The notes beneath the pieces were generated by a model, which searched no databases, had not been told where the DNA came from, and saw only the letters and a list, made by a program, of their open reading frames with translations. A stretch of DNA of 64,000 bases from Billgrantia pellis (GTDB taxonomy: Bacteria; Pseudomonadota; Gammaproteobacteria; Pseudomonadales; Halomonadaceae). The stretch spans positions 620,001 to 684,000 of the forward strand of contig NZ_VTPY01000003.1 of NCBI RefSeq assembly GCF_008297955.1, given 5' to 3'. Positions 50,400-59,186 of this stretch are shown here, in pieces. Positions within the stretch are counted from its first letter, which is position 1, and every line of letters starts with the position of its first letter. Position numbers and translations under genes: made by a program.

Positions 50400-51292
50400 A
50401 TAACCGGGATCGCCAAGATTCAATCCAGCAGATCCGCAAGCGGATCGAAATCCATGTCGGCCTTGCCATCGCGGCACTGGTCGTCGCCATGGGAGTGGGC
50501 GCGGCCGGCTTCGTCTATTGGGGCGCCTATAACGTCTCGGCGCTGCAACAGCATACCGAGCCCGTCTTCACCCTGCTCAACCTGGCGCTGGACCGCTCCA
50601 TACGTCAGCGGGCCGAGGAGATCGAGCCACCGCCGTTGACGCCGGAAAGGGCCGAGCAGGGCCGGCTGATCTACCAGCATAAGTGCGTGCAGTGCCATGG
50701 CGCGCCCGGGGTGGGCCGCGACGACGTGGGCAAGGGCATGACGCCGGTGCCGCCCAACCTGGCGCATACGGCAAAAACCAAGAGCGCCGCCGAACTCTTC
50801 TGGCCCATCAAGCACGGCATCAAGATGACCGGCATGCCGAGCTGGCAATTCACGTTCACCGACGAGCAGATCTGGGACATCGTCGCCTTCATCACGCAGA
50901 TGCCCGAAATGTCTCCGGCCGACTACCGGGCGATGGGGGGTGGCGAGGAGCGCGAACCGACTCGCGACGTGACGACCGCGAGCGCTCCCGCTCCGACACG
51001 TGCCGCCGCGGTGCCCGACCCCGAGCGGGGCAAGCTGGCGCTGTACGGCTATGCCTGCATCGCCTGCCACAGGATTCCGGGCACGGTAGGGCCGCATGCC
51101 GACGTCGGCCCGCCACTCAACGGCATCGGCGGGCGCCGCTACCTTGCCGGCGTGCTGCCCAACACCTTTGACAACATGGTGCAGTGGCTTCGCCATCCCA
51201 CCGAAGTCAATCCGCTCACTGCCATGCCGGACCTGGACGTGACGCAGCAGGACGCCATGGACATGGCGGCCTATCTCGAAACGCTGGAGTAG
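50396..51292 (+). CDS. Membrane-anchored dihaem cytochrome c
   Basis: A 298-residue protein with one N-terminal anchor helix (HVGLAIAALVVAMGVGAAGF, about 20-42) and two haem domains in the periplasm. Domain 1 has C97-x2-C100-H101 and axial Met in TGMPSW (M147). Domain 2 has C221-x2-C224-H225 and axial Met in TAMPDLD. An Ala/Pro/Thr linker joins them. Domain 2 repeats the preceding cytochrome (RRYLAGVLPNTFDNMVQWLR). Last gene of the operon. Probably carries electrons from the bc1 complex or a dehydrogenase to subunit II. Confidence 0.9.
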   Translation: MNNRDRQDSIQQIRKRIEIHVGLAIAALVVAMGVGAAGFVYWGAYNVSALQQHTEPVFTLLNLALDRSIRQRAEEIEPPPLTPERAEQGRLIYQHKCVQCHGAPGVGRDDVGKGMTPVPPNLAHTAKTKSAAELFWPIKHGIKMTGMPSWQFTFTDEQIWDIVAFITQMPEMSPADYRAMGGGEEREPTRDVTTASAPAPTRAAAVPDPERGKLALYGYACIACHRIPGTVGPHADVGPPLNGIGGRRYLAGVLPNTFDNMVQWLRHPTEVNPLTAMPDLDVTQQDAMDMAAYLETLE

Positions 51293-51348
51293 GAGCGAAG
51301 CGCGACCCCCGGCCAATTCGAAGCGCTCGGCCGCGAGCCGCGTCACCG

Positions 51349-52182
51349 TCATGCCTCTGGCGGCAGTGCATCAAGGGTACGCAGCGCCTCGTTGACGATG
51401 CCCTGCCGCTTGGGCAGGTCGGCCATGCGGTTGGGCGTTTCCATGTTGAGGGCGAAGAACACCGGGCCGCTGGGGCGCTCGACCCAGCCCACCCACCAGC
51501 CGAGCTTGCCGCTCCAGCCGGTCTTGCCACGCAGGATCCAGTCGCTGCCGGCGCCGACGATCATCAGGTCCTTGACCAATCGCTGGTCGGCCTCGTCGAA
51601 CGGCAGTTCGTTGCGATAAAGCCGCTCGAGGAACTCGATCTGCTCCTCGGCAGAGATCGCCAGCATGCCCTCCTCCAGCCAGAAGTTCTCGACGTCGTCG
51701 CCGATCTCGGCATTGCCGTAGTCGATCGCCTCCAGGTAACGCCGCTCCCTCTCGTCGCCGAGTTCCCGGGCGAATTGCTGATAGAGCCATACGACAGAGA
51801 GGCGCATGCCCGAACGCAGGTCCTGGTCGCCGTTCCATTGGGGAAAGCCTCGCTCGACGCCATCCCAGGGAAAGACCTGAAACTCGTCCTCCACCACATC
51901 GGCATCCAGGACAAACAAGGTGTGAGGAATCTTGAAAGTCGAGGCCGGCACGAAGCGTTCACGGGCACGCTCTTCGTCGTGCACCAGGATGCTCCGGCCG
52001 CCTTCGCGCTTGTCGACCACCAGCAGGGTACCGCTGGCCTCGTTGGCGCGGAAGATCTCGCGCCAATCGGCGCGCTCTTGCCAATCCCCCGCCGCAGCGC
52101 TCAGCGGAACGAGGGTCAGCAGCGCGGCCCCGGCCAACGCTTTTTGCCACAGGGATTTCAGCCTCAAGGTTTTTAGGGTCAT
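51349..52182 (-). CDS. Class D beta-lactamase (OXA type)
   Basis: A secreted serine beta-lactamase of 277 residues. The signal peptide (LAGAALLTLVPLSAAAG) ends near residue 32. Class D motifs are complete: S81-T-F-K84 (the Lys is carbamylated in active enzymes), S129-V-V131, Y155-G-N157 and K220-T-G222 with the following WSGKLGWWVGWVERP. So it should hydrolyse beta-lactams, with spectrum unknown. It diverges from an AmpR-type LysR, which suggests induction by cell-wall fragments. Chromosomal in ordinary context with no mobile element nearby. Confidence 0.92.
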   Translation of the reverse strand: MTLKTLRLKSLWQKALAGAALLTLVPLSAAAGDWQERADWREIFRANEASGTLLVVDKREGGRSILVHDEERARERFVPASTFKIPHTLFVLDADVVEDEFQVFPWDGVERGFPQWNGDQDLRSGMRLSVVWLYQQFARELGDERERRYLEAIDYGNAEIGDDVENFWLEEGMLAISAEEQIEFLERLYRNELPFDEADQRLVKDLMIVGAGSDWILRGKTGWSGKLGWWVGWVERPSGPVFFALNMETPNRMADLPKRQGIVNEALRTLDALPPEA

Positions 52183-52293
52183 GGTTCCATCCGTTCGTCT
52201 TGGGTTGTCGTGATAGGAGTAGGCGACGCGTCGGATGGGAGATTAGCGGCACGCTGCCGGGGTTCACAAACCATGTTATCTTGCCCGAGCCAT

Positions 52294-52304
52294 TAACTGA
52301 GTTA
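52294..52304. promoter_or_regulatory. Small inverted repeat in the ampR/beta-lactamase gap
   Basis: TAACT, one base, AGTTA, eleven bases long, lies just before ampR in the 128-base divergent gap. It could be part of an AmpR site or ampR's -10 region. Weak evidence; size is small. Confidence 0.3.
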
Positions 52305-52310
52305 GGGCTT

Positions 52311-53210
52311 ATGACCCGACCCTACCTGCCGCTCAATGCCCTGCGTGCCTTTGAGGCCTCGGCCCGCCATCTGAGTTTCACGCGCGCCGCCGATGAGCTG
52401 AATGTGACCCAGGCGGCGATCTCCCACCAGGTCAAGCTGCTGGAGCGACGCCTCGATGTGGTGCTGTTCAAGCGCCTGCCTCGCGGGCTGATGATCACCA
52501 GCGAGGGGGAGGCGCTGCTGCCGGTGTTGCGCGATGCGTTCGATCGCATGGCAAACATGTTGGAGCGGCTCGAAGGCGGCAAGCTACGCGAGATTCTCAA
52601 CGTGGGTGCGGTGGGCACCTTCGCGGTGGGCTGGCTGCTGCCGCGCCTGGCGCGCTTCCAGGCCGAGCACCCGTTGATCGAGGTTCGCCTGTCGACCCAC
52701 AACAACCGGGTCGACCAGGCCACCGAAGGACTGGACTACACGATTCGTTTCGGTGACGGCGCCTGGCACGGCCTGGAAGCGACCCGTCTGTTTCCGGCGC
52801 CCCTGTCGGCGCTGTGCGCGCCGTTCATCGCCAACCGGCTGCGCACCCCGGCGGATCTCATGCACCAGACGCTGCTGCGCTCCTACCGTGAGAACGAATG
52901 GACGCAATGGTTCACCGCCGCCGGCGTGGCACGCCCACCGGCGCGGACGCACGCCATCGTCTTCGACTCTTCGCTGGCGATGATGGAGGCGGCCACGCAA
53001 GGGGCCGGGGTCGCACTGGCGCCACCGCGCATGTTCGCGCGCCAACTCGACGAAGGGCTCGTCGTGCAGCCCTTCGATCTCTATGCCTCGCTCGGCAGCT
53101 ACTGGCTCACACGGCTCAAGTCGCGCCCGCCGACGCCGGCCATGCAGGCCTTTCACGACTGGCTGCTGGTGGAGGTACACATGGCCTACGGCGACACCGT
53201 CCAGGGCTGA
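52311..53210 (+). CDS. ampR: AmpR/GcvA-type LysR regulator of the beta-lactamase
   Basis: A 299-residue regulator. The start MTRPYLPLNALRAFEASARH, LSFTRAADELNVTQAAISHQ and VKLLERRLDVVLFKRLPRGL is the AmpR-type winged helix, very close to classical AmpR. The effector domain has VGTFAVGWLLPRLARFQAEH and AMMEAATQGAGVALAP, where muropeptides would bind. It diverges from the OXA gene, giving the classic inducible layout, though AmpR is better known with class C or A enzymes. The longer frame to 52200 runs through the shared promoter and is rejected. Confidence 0.87.
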   Translation: MTRPYLPLNALRAFEASARHLSFTRAADELNVTQAAISHQVKLLERRLDVVLFKRLPRGLMITSEGEALLPVLRDAFDRMANMLERLEGGKLREILNVGAVGTFAVGWLLPRLARFQAEHPLIEVRLSTHNNRVDQATEGLDYTIRFGDGAWHGLEATRLFPAPLSALCAPFIANRLRTPADLMHQTLLRSYRENEWTQWFTAAGVARPPARTHAIVFDSSLAMMEAATQGAGVALAPPRMFARQLDEGLVVQPFDLYASLGSYWLTRLKSRPPTPAMQAFHDWLLVEVHMAYGDTVQG

Positions 53211-53242
53211 CCCACGCACCGTCGCTCGCGGCGAGGGAGCCC

Positions 53243-53875
53243 CTAGCAGAGCGCCTCGGCGATCGGCCGCTCGCCATCGAGCAGCACGTATTCGCGACCG
53301 ATAAGATCGCGCGATTGCACCAGGTGCCGCAGGGCGTAGGCAACATTGGCACGCGATACGCTGTTCTCGCCGCCGGTCTCCGTCAGCGAAGTGGCCACCC
53401 GCTGGCTGGCGGGTTGATCGATCAATCGCCCCGGCTTGAGGATCACGTGGGGGACCGCCGAGGCACGCAGATGGGCATCGGCGGCGTACTTGGCAGCCAT
53501 GTAGGGGCGCAGCTTTTCAGGCGCCTCGAGCGGGTCTTCGGCGCGCATGGCGCTGACCATCAGGAAGCGCGACAGGCCGCGCTCGCAGGCCAGGTCGATG
53601 GCACGGATGGCACCGAAGAGATCGATCATCAGGGTCTTGTCGGGGCCGGTATGCGGCCCCGAACCGGCAGTGAAGATAACCTGGTCGCAGCCATCGAAAG
53701 CGTGGCGCAGCTCGCCTTCGAGATCGGCGACCACCGTGTCGATGCCGCGCTCGTCGAACCAGGCCCGCTGGCCGGCATCGCGAATCATCGCGCGGATGGG
53801 CAGGGCCGCCGTTTCGGCCAGTTCGCAGAACTGTCGGCCGATTTGGCCATTGGCGCCGATTACCAGTGTGGTCAT
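53243..53875 (-). CDS. NAD(P)H-binding atypical short-chain dehydrogenase
   Basis: A 210-residue Rossmann protein of the NAD(P)-binding (NmrA/YwnB-like) type. LVIGANGQIGRQF is the nucleotide loop; MIRDAGQRAWFDERGIDTVV, DQVIFTAGSG, and YMAAKYAADAHLRASAVPHV (K in a Y-x3-K-like place) follow. ILKPGRLIDQP is the usual loop near the end. Role unknown; such proteins sense redox state or isomerise small compounds. ATG 53875 has GAGGGGGCTC before it. Confidence 0.87.
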   Translation of the reverse strand: MTTLVIGANGQIGRQFCELAETAALPIRAMIRDAGQRAWFDERGIDTVVADLEGELRHAFDGCDQVIFTAGSGPHTGPDKTLMIDLFGAIRAIDLACERGLSRFLMVSAMRAEDPLEAPEKLRPYMAAKYAADAHLRASAVPHVILKPGRLIDQPASQRVATSLTETGGENSVSRANVAYALRHLVQSRDLIGREYVLLDGERPIAEALC

Positions 53876-54035
53876 GAGCCCCCTCGATGCGGTCAGACAA
53901 TCGGAAAGGAAAATCGAGAGAATCGTTCCACAGCCTAGCTCACGCCTGCGCGTGCCTCCAAGCATGGGCGCCTCGCGTGTCGGCTGTGCTAGCCTGTCGT
54001 TGCCGAATGAATCCATCACGTTGCCCGAGGCCGAT

Positions 54036-54449
54036 ATGCTGCGCATCTCCAACAACGTGGAACTGCCCGACCACGAAATCGAGATCAGCCAGATCCGCGC
54101 CCAGGGGGCGGGCGGCCAGAACGTCAACAAGGTGGCCTCCGCGGTGCATCTGCGCTTCGACATCCCCCACTCAAGCCTGCCGTCCTCTTACAAGGAGCGG
54201 CTGCTGGCGCTGCGCGATCAGCGCATCAGCAAGGAGGGGATCGTGGTGATCAAGGCGCAGAGTCATCGTACCCTGGAACTCAACCGCGAGGACGCCCTGC
54301 AGCGTCTGAAGGCGCTGATCCAGGAAGCGGCAAAGACGCGCAAGACACGCAAGCCCACCAAGCCGACCCGCTCTTCACAGCGCAAGCGCGTGGACCGCAA
54401 GACACAGAAGGGGCAGACCAAGGCCATGCGCGGCAAGGTGAAGACCTAA
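54036..54449 (+). CDS. arfB: ArfB ribosome-rescue peptidyl-tRNA hydrolase
   Basis: Frees ribosomes stalled on broken mRNA. The 137-residue protein has the release-factor GGQ loop in QIRAQGAGGQNVNKVASAVH, LRFDIPHSSLPSSYKERLL, then a basic C-terminal tail (KTRKTRKPTKPTRSSQRKRV) that enters the empty mRNA channel. Tail length and lysine/arginine spacing match ArfB (YaeJ). ATG 54036 is the natural start; longer frames run through unrelated sequence. No tmRNA gene is visible in this window. Confidence 0.92.
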   Translation: MLRISNNVELPDHEIEISQIRAQGAGGQNVNKVASAVHLRFDIPHSSLPSSYKERLLALRDQRISKEGIVVIKAQSHRTLELNREDALQRLKALIQEAAKTRKTRKPTKPTRSSQRKRVDRKTQKGQTKAMRGKVKT

Positions 54450-54480
54450 CTAACGGGCGGCTGCTAGGCTAAGGAGACGT

Positions 54481-55506
54481 ATGCCGAACCGGGGAGAGTC
54501 GATGCCATCGCCGAGAGTCACGCGCACGTTGCCCCTTGGCCTGGAGCGCCTGCACCTCGCATGGGATCTGCTCGTGATCGTGCTGGTGGTGGCCAACCTG
54601 GCGCTGCTGCTGTTCGACAGCCTGTTCCTGCTGCCGCCCCTCAACGATGCCTTCGCCGCCCTGGCGCCGGGACTGCACGCTACCTACGACCGCCATGTGC
54701 ATGACAATTTCATCGCCATCGATCTGGCGTTCGTCGCGGTCTTCGTGCTCGACGTGCTGCTGGGGTGGGCGGCGGCGATCGCCGAGCGGCGCTACCATCG
54801 CTGGTTCTTCTACCCTTTCGTGCATTGGTACGATGTGCTGGGCTGTATCCCGCTAAGCGGATTTCGCCTGCTGCGCGTGCTGCGTGTCTTCTCCCTGCTC
54901 TTCCGGCTTCAGCGCTTGGGTCTTATCGATGTCCGTCGCTGGCAATTCTACGCGTTCTATGCCAAGTACTACGACATCCTGATGGAGGAGCTTTCCGATC
55001 GCGTGGCGATTCGCCTGCTCGGCAACATGCAGGAGCAGATCCGCTCCGGTGACTCGCTCTCGGCCCGGGTCATCGACCAGGTCGTCATGCCGCGCAAGCA
55101 GCAATTGATCCAGGAGATCACCACCCGCCTGGAGGAGATGGCCGGCAGCGCTTACGCACGCAACCGCGACGATACGATGCGCTACGTCAGCGCGTTGGTC
55201 GGGCGCACCGTGGCGGAAAGTCAGGAGATGCGACGCCTGAGGCGCCTGCCCATGGGCGATCTGATCTCGCGCGGGATGGAGTCGAGTCTCGCCGAGCTGG
55301 CCTGTCGGCTGGTCAACGAAGCGATGGCGGGACTGCGCTCGCCGGAGTTCAAGGCGCTGCTGGCGCGCCTCACCGAGAGCGGCTTCGATTCTTGGGTGCA
55401 GATCGACAAGCACACCGACCGGGTAACCGAACAGGTGCTCGTCGACATGCTCGAGCTGGTCAAGGAGCAGGTCGCCGTGAAGCAATGGCGACGCCGCTAC
55501 GAGTGA
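54481..55506 (+). CDS. Voltage-sensor-like membrane protein with a large soluble tail
   Basis: A 341-residue protein with about four N-terminal helices to residue 150. The fourth looks like an S4 segment: Arg at 129, 132, 135 (RLLRVLRVF), then 142 and 145. FAVFVLDVLLGW and HWYDVLGCIPLSGF match S2/S3 of voltage-sensor domains. No pore helix or selectivity filter follows. Instead residues 150-341 are soluble and helical (DRVAIRLLGNMQEQIRSGDS; QEMRRLRRLPMGDLISRGME). Sold in databases as ion-transporter-like. AGGAGACGT gives ATG 54481. Function unknown. Confidence 0.7.
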   Translation: MPNRGESMPSPRVTRTLPLGLERLHLAWDLLVIVLVVANLALLLFDSLFLLPPLNDAFAALAPGLHATYDRHVHDNFIAIDLAFVAVFVLDVLLGWAAAIAERRYHRWFFYPFVHWYDVLGCIPLSGFRLLRVLRVFSLLFRLQRLGLIDVRRWQFYAFYAKYYDILMEELSDRVAIRLLGNMQEQIRSGDSLSARVIDQVVMPRKQQLIQEITTRLEEMAGSAYARNRDDTMRYVSALVGRTVAESQEMRRLRRLPMGDLISRGMESSLAELACRLVNEAMAGLRSPEFKALLARLTESGFDSWVQIDKHTDRVTEQVLVDMLELVKEQVAVKQWRRRYE

Positions 55507-55515
55507 GTTGCCCGA

Positions 55516-56559
55516 TTACGGGTGTCTGGAACTGAGGATATGGTGGACCCCGCCACAGTCGACCATCGGGTCCTCGCAGTTGACCACGATCTCCGAGCGG
55601 GAGAGCACGTAGCTCTTGCCGGTGATGGTGTTCTCCACCACCTGGTGCCCACCGCCGGCCTCGCGCACCTCGATGAACTCGCCGATGAAGCCCGTCTCGC
55701 GCAGCGAAATGGTTTCCAGTTTGTCGCCCGGCTTGATGGTGCCTTCATACTGCATCAGCGCCAGCCGTGCCGAGGTGCCGGTGCCGGTGGTGCTGCGGCA
55801 GATCACACCCGGGTGGACGTAGGTTGCCGAACGCGAGCGGTAGAAATCGTCTGCCACCTGCTCCACTGGCCCCATGAAATGCAGGAACGGCAGCGGTCCC
55901 ACATCGCCCAGGGTGTAGTGCGAGAAGCCGCTGTGGGCCTGAATCGCCTCGACGATGCGAAACGCGCACTCGGACAGCGCCCGCTCCTCCTCGCGCTTGA
56001 GCGAGAAGCCTAGCTCGGCGGCGTCCACCAGGGCGTAGAAACCGCCGCTATAGGCGATGCTGTAGGTCACGTCGCCCACCGCAGGCACATGGATGCGTGC
56101 CCGGTGGGTGTCAATGTAGCTCGGCAGGCCGCCGCAGGTGATCGCCTCTACCACCCCATTCTCGACCCGGGCCTCGATCTGCACCAATCCGGCGGGCGAC
56201 TCGAGGGTGAAGTGCTGGATGCCTTCCCGCTTGGGAATCAGCCCGGTCTCGAGCAGCGCCGTGGCGGTACAGATGGTATTGGAACCGGAATAGACCGGAT
56301 AGCCCATCACCTCCATGATGATGTAGCCCATCTGTGCCTTGGGGTCGCAAGCCGGCACGATCAGGTCCACCGACATCTCGGGGATGCCGTAGGGCTCGTT
56401 GAGCAGCAGACGGCGCAGGCCGTCGGCATCGTTCTCCAGGTATTCCATCTGTTCCCGCACGGTACTGCCGGGCAGTGGGTCGATGCCGCCGGTTACGATA
56501 CGGCTGACGTCGCCGCCGGCATGGGTATCGAGCAGTTGCAGGGTGAGTTCGTGGCTCAT
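55516..56559 (-). CDS. Proline-racemase-superfamily protein with a Ser/Thr active-site pair
   Basis: A 347-residue member of the proline racemase/hydroxyproline epimerase/dehydratase family. The first catalytic motif, usually M-C-G-H, is Y-S91-G-S (PVYSGSNTI), and the second, usually RSPCGTGTSA, is RSTTGTGTSA with T258. So both catalytic cysteines are replaced. HAGGDVSRIVTGG at the start and YVHPGVICRSTTGTGTSARL are otherwise standard. It may be a dehydratase or epimerase on a non-proline acid; racemase chemistry with two thiols is excluded. Its ATG overlaps the upstream alcohol dehydrogenase stop. Confidence 0.85.
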   Translation of the reverse strand: MSHELTLQLLDTHAGGDVSRIVTGGIDPLPGSTVREQMEYLENDADGLRRLLLNEPYGIPEMSVDLIVPACDPKAQMGYIIMEVMGYPVYSGSNTICTATALLETGLIPKREGIQHFTLESPAGLVQIEARVENGVVEAITCGGLPSYIDTHRARIHVPAVGDVTYSIAYSGGFYALVDAAELGFSLKREEERALSECAFRIVEAIQAHSGFSHYTLGDVGPLPFLHFMGPVEQVADDFYRSRSATYVHPGVICRSTTGTGTSARLALMQYEGTIKPGDKLETISLRETGFIGEFIEVREAGGGHQVVENTITGKSYVLSRSEIVVNCEDPMVDCGGVHHILSSRHP

Positions 56560-57728
56560 GCGTTTTCCTTCAGCGCGTAAGGGGCCCCATGCTCGGCCCA
56601 CTGGGCGTCGGGCACGACGACGATCTTGCCCAGGAAGTTGCTGCCACGGTTGACGAAGTAGCGTTCCGCCAAGTGAAGCTCGGAGAGTTTGAAGGCGGCA
56701 TGCAACACCGGCTTCAGTTGGCCGCCGCGAATCCACTCCACCAGTTGCTCGGCCTCCTCGCGGGTGCCGTGGGAAACGCCGAAAATCTGTACCTGGTAGA
56801 GATAGATGCGGGTCCACATGATCTCGCTGACGTTGCCACCGCTGGCCCCGGCGATGGAGAGGCGCGGGTAGGTGGTGCGGGCTTTCATGTCCTGGATCAT
56901 GGTGTCGATGAAGAGGTCGGTCATCTCGCCGCCCACCAAGTCCATCACCGCGTCGATCGGTGCACCGCCCGTGGTTTCGAGCACACGCTCGACGAAGGTC
57001 GGCAGATCGCCGCGATCGATCACCGCTTCGGCGCCCAGCTCGAGCAACGCCTCCGCCTTGTCGGGCTGGCTCACCGCATAGGGAATCGCGCCCACGACGC
57101 GGCACAGCTGGATCAACGCGGTTCCCACGCCACCGCTGGCGCCGCTGACCAGCACTCTTTCGCCGGCCGCAACCCGGGCCGAAGTCATCATGTGGTAGGC
57201 GGTCTGGTAGGAGCACATGCCCATCGCGGCCAGTTCGGCGTCGGCGAGTTCCGGGTTGGGCACATGGTGGAACTGATCCGATGGCACGGCAATGTACTCG
57301 GCGAAGCCGCCGTCGGCACCGTGGCCGTAGTAGTCGGGCGTCAGGTTGATATCGCGGCGCGCATCGGGGTAAAGATTGAAATCGAGTAAGCCACGCTCGC
57401 CGAGACGCGCGGCATCCACCCCCTCGCCGACCGCCACCACGCGCCCTGCCACGTCCGCGCCTTGGATACGGGGAAAGGTCAGGGTCGGCTCCCCCCCCAT
57501 GGCGAAGGACGTGACGTCCCCCTTGTCCTTGGTCGGATAGAGCCCTTCGCGGGCCTTGCGGTCGGTGTTGTTCTTTGCCGTGGCGGTGACCTGCACCAGC
57601 ACCTCACCCGGTCCAGGGCGCGGCGTGGCGACGTCTTCTTGGTACACCAGTTTGTCGATGTCACCGTGTCCGGTCAGCAGCATGGCTGCCATGGTATCCG
57701 GAACGATGGGGGCGTTGGCTGCAGGCAC
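56556..57728 (-). CDS. Medium-chain alcohol dehydrogenase/quinone-oxidoreductase family protein
   Basis: A 390-residue MDR enzyme. VTATAKNNTDRKAREGLYPT, FPRIQGADVAGRVVAVGEGV, the Rossmann loop VLVSGASGGVGTALIQLCRV, and DAVMDLVGGEMTDLF are clear. Zinc-ligand Cys residues of classical ADH are absent in the first part, so it is nearer the zinc-free or Zn-independent group. The start is GTG 57728 with AAGGAGGAGC before it. The stop overlaps the ATG of the racemase-family gene, making a two-gene operon. Confidence 0.85.
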   Translation of the reverse strand: MPAANAPIVPDTMAAMLLTGHGDIDKLVYQEDVATPRPGPGEVLVQVTATAKNNTDRKAREGLYPTKDKGDVTSFAMGGEPTLTFPRIQGADVAGRVVAVGEGVDAARLGERGLLDFNLYPDARRDINLTPDYYGHGADGGFAEYIAVPSDQFHHVPNPELADAELAAMGMCSYQTAYHMMTSARVAAGERVLVSGASGGVGTALIQLCRVVGAIPYAVSQPDKAEALLELGAEAVIDRGDLPTFVERVLETTGGAPIDAVMDLVGGEMTDLFIDTMIQDMKARTTYPRLSIAGASGGNVSEIMWTRIYLYQVQIFGVSHGTREEAEQLVEWIRGGQLKPVLHAAFKLSELHLAERYFVNRGSNFLGKIVVVPDAQWAEHGAPYALKENA

Positions 57729-58223
57729 GTGCTCCTCCTTTGCTCGGTTCTCGTCGATCGGTTGGCACCCCGACGGATCGATCGCCCTTCCGTTCCATGA
57801 CCTGCCATTCCAGGCAACGACATGCCCGAGCTGCACGCAGGGCGTGTCAACGGGGAGTCATTGCACATGGGTAGCGAAAGGAGATGGAGGGGCAGTTGGA
57901 TCCGGCGAGTCGCGATGACAGTGATTGAAGCATGCTCGGGACGTGGCTGCATACCGTTGATCATGGGGTATTTTTTCTGTTTTTGACGGTAACGACTGGG
58001 GGTTCTTTCTTCACGTGGAATACCGACCACGATCGGGTCGGCTGCGCGCGAGGGGAAGCCCCTCGTTCGGCCGGTCGCTTGCGCTGGTGACCGGCGCCTT
58101 CGCGACACGCGTCGTTCGCGTGGGCATGGCACTCGATCGGTCGCTATTCTTAGGAACATAGACGCCCAGCCAAGGGCAAGGAGCAATGGGACGCAGGAAG
58201 TCCGCACGGGTGAGGGAGACACC
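57729..58223. other. Gene-free divergent region with a short hairpin
   Basis: No gene is supported. The region separates the alcohol dehydrogenase gene from the lipid kinase gene and must carry both promoters. A seven-base stem, CGAGGGG and CCCCTCG with three bases between, lies at 58049-58065. A T-rich patch near 57967-57985 (GTATTTTTTCTGTTTTTGAC) could be part of the leftward promoter. Confidence 0.45.
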
Positions 58224-59180
58224 ATGAACTATTGGCTGATCGTCAACGACGCCGCCGGCGATGGCCGCCGGGGGGAGCGTTTCTGGCGGGAGCATCTGGA
58301 GGCGGCCGGCCTTGAGCACTTGCGGATAGGCCAACTCACCGATACCGACTGGGAGCGAGAGGTAGAACCCGGCGATCGGGTACTGGTGGCCGGCGGTGAC
58401 GGCTCGGTCGGCCGGGCGGCCACGGTCTGTATCGAACGGGATGCCACCTTGGCCGTATTGCCCTCCGGCACGGCAAACGATTTCGCGCGCAACCTGGCCC
58501 TGCCGGAGGATCCAGCGGCACTGTGCCGTCTGGCGGTGTCCGGCCAGACAGCCAGCGTCGATGTCGCCTGGATCAACGGTCGTCTGTACCTCAATGTCGC
58601 CCATATCGGGCTCGGCACCATGCCCGCCCGCGAGGCCACCCATGAGCGCAAGCAGCGTCTGGGGCGTTTCAGCTACTTGATCACCCTGGCGCAGCGGGCC
58701 AAGTTGCAGCGCGGTTTTTCCGGCCGCATCGAATGCGACGACCGGATCGTCGAGGGTCACTGGCTGACCATTGCCATCGCATCAGGCGCCTATTTCGGCG
58801 GCGGATACCACATCGCCGAAGCCCGGATCGACGACGGCCAGTTGGATGTGGTGGCGGTGCGCCATCGCTCCTGGTTGCGTCTGCTGTTCGCCTTCTTCGC
58901 CACCCGATTGCTGGGGCATACGCCACGCAACGACGACACTGTGACTCATATCCATACGCCTCAATGCCATATCCGGCTTCGCCAGAGCCGCACCTTGACC
59001 GCCGATGGAGAAACGCTGGGGCGCATGAGCAGCGTTTCGGCGTTTACCCGACGCGGCGTGCTCAAGGTCGTGAGTCATCCCCTCGCCGAGTCCCAGTCGA
59101 CCCCGCTGCATCCGGCCGAAGACCGAGCGCCCGGGTACGATGCCCCCATGGTGCGTCCGGGCCAGGGCCAAGAGCCATGA
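58224..59180 (+). CDS. YegS/DgkB-type lipid kinase
   Basis: A diacylglycerol-kinase-catalytic-domain protein of 318 residues. WLIVNDAAGDGRRGERFWRE at the start, the nucleotide loop VLVAGGDGSVGRAA, and LAVLPSGTANDFARNLALP are signature motifs; YFGGGYHIAEARIDDGQLDV closes the beta-sandwich part. It should phosphorylate a lipid such as phosphatidylglycerol or diacylglycerol. The last about 35 residues (STPLHPAEDRAPGYDAPMVR) are an unstructured tail. ATG 58224 has GAGGGAGACACC before it. Confidence 0.88.
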   Translation: MNYWLIVNDAAGDGRRGERFWREHLEAAGLEHLRIGQLTDTDWEREVEPGDRVLVAGGDGSVGRAATVCIERDATLAVLPSGTANDFARNLALPEDPAALCRLAVSGQTASVDVAWINGRLYLNVAHIGLGTMPAREATHERKQRLGRFSYLITLAQRAKLQRGFSGRIECDDRIVEGHWLTIAIASGAYFGGGYHIAEARIDDGQLDVVAVRHRSWLRLLFAFFATRLLGHTPRNDDTVTHIHTPQCHIRLRQSRTLTADGETLGRMSSVSAFTRRGVLKVVSHPLAESQSTPLHPAEDRAPGYDAPMVRPGQGQEP

Positions 59181-59186
59181 GGGTGC

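Noticed and set aside
55516-57216. Proline-racemase-family gene extended by 219 residues
   Set aside because: The extension runs antisense-like through the overlapping alcohol dehydrogenase gene in another frame and is Arg-rich nonsense; the ATG at 56559 fits the family.
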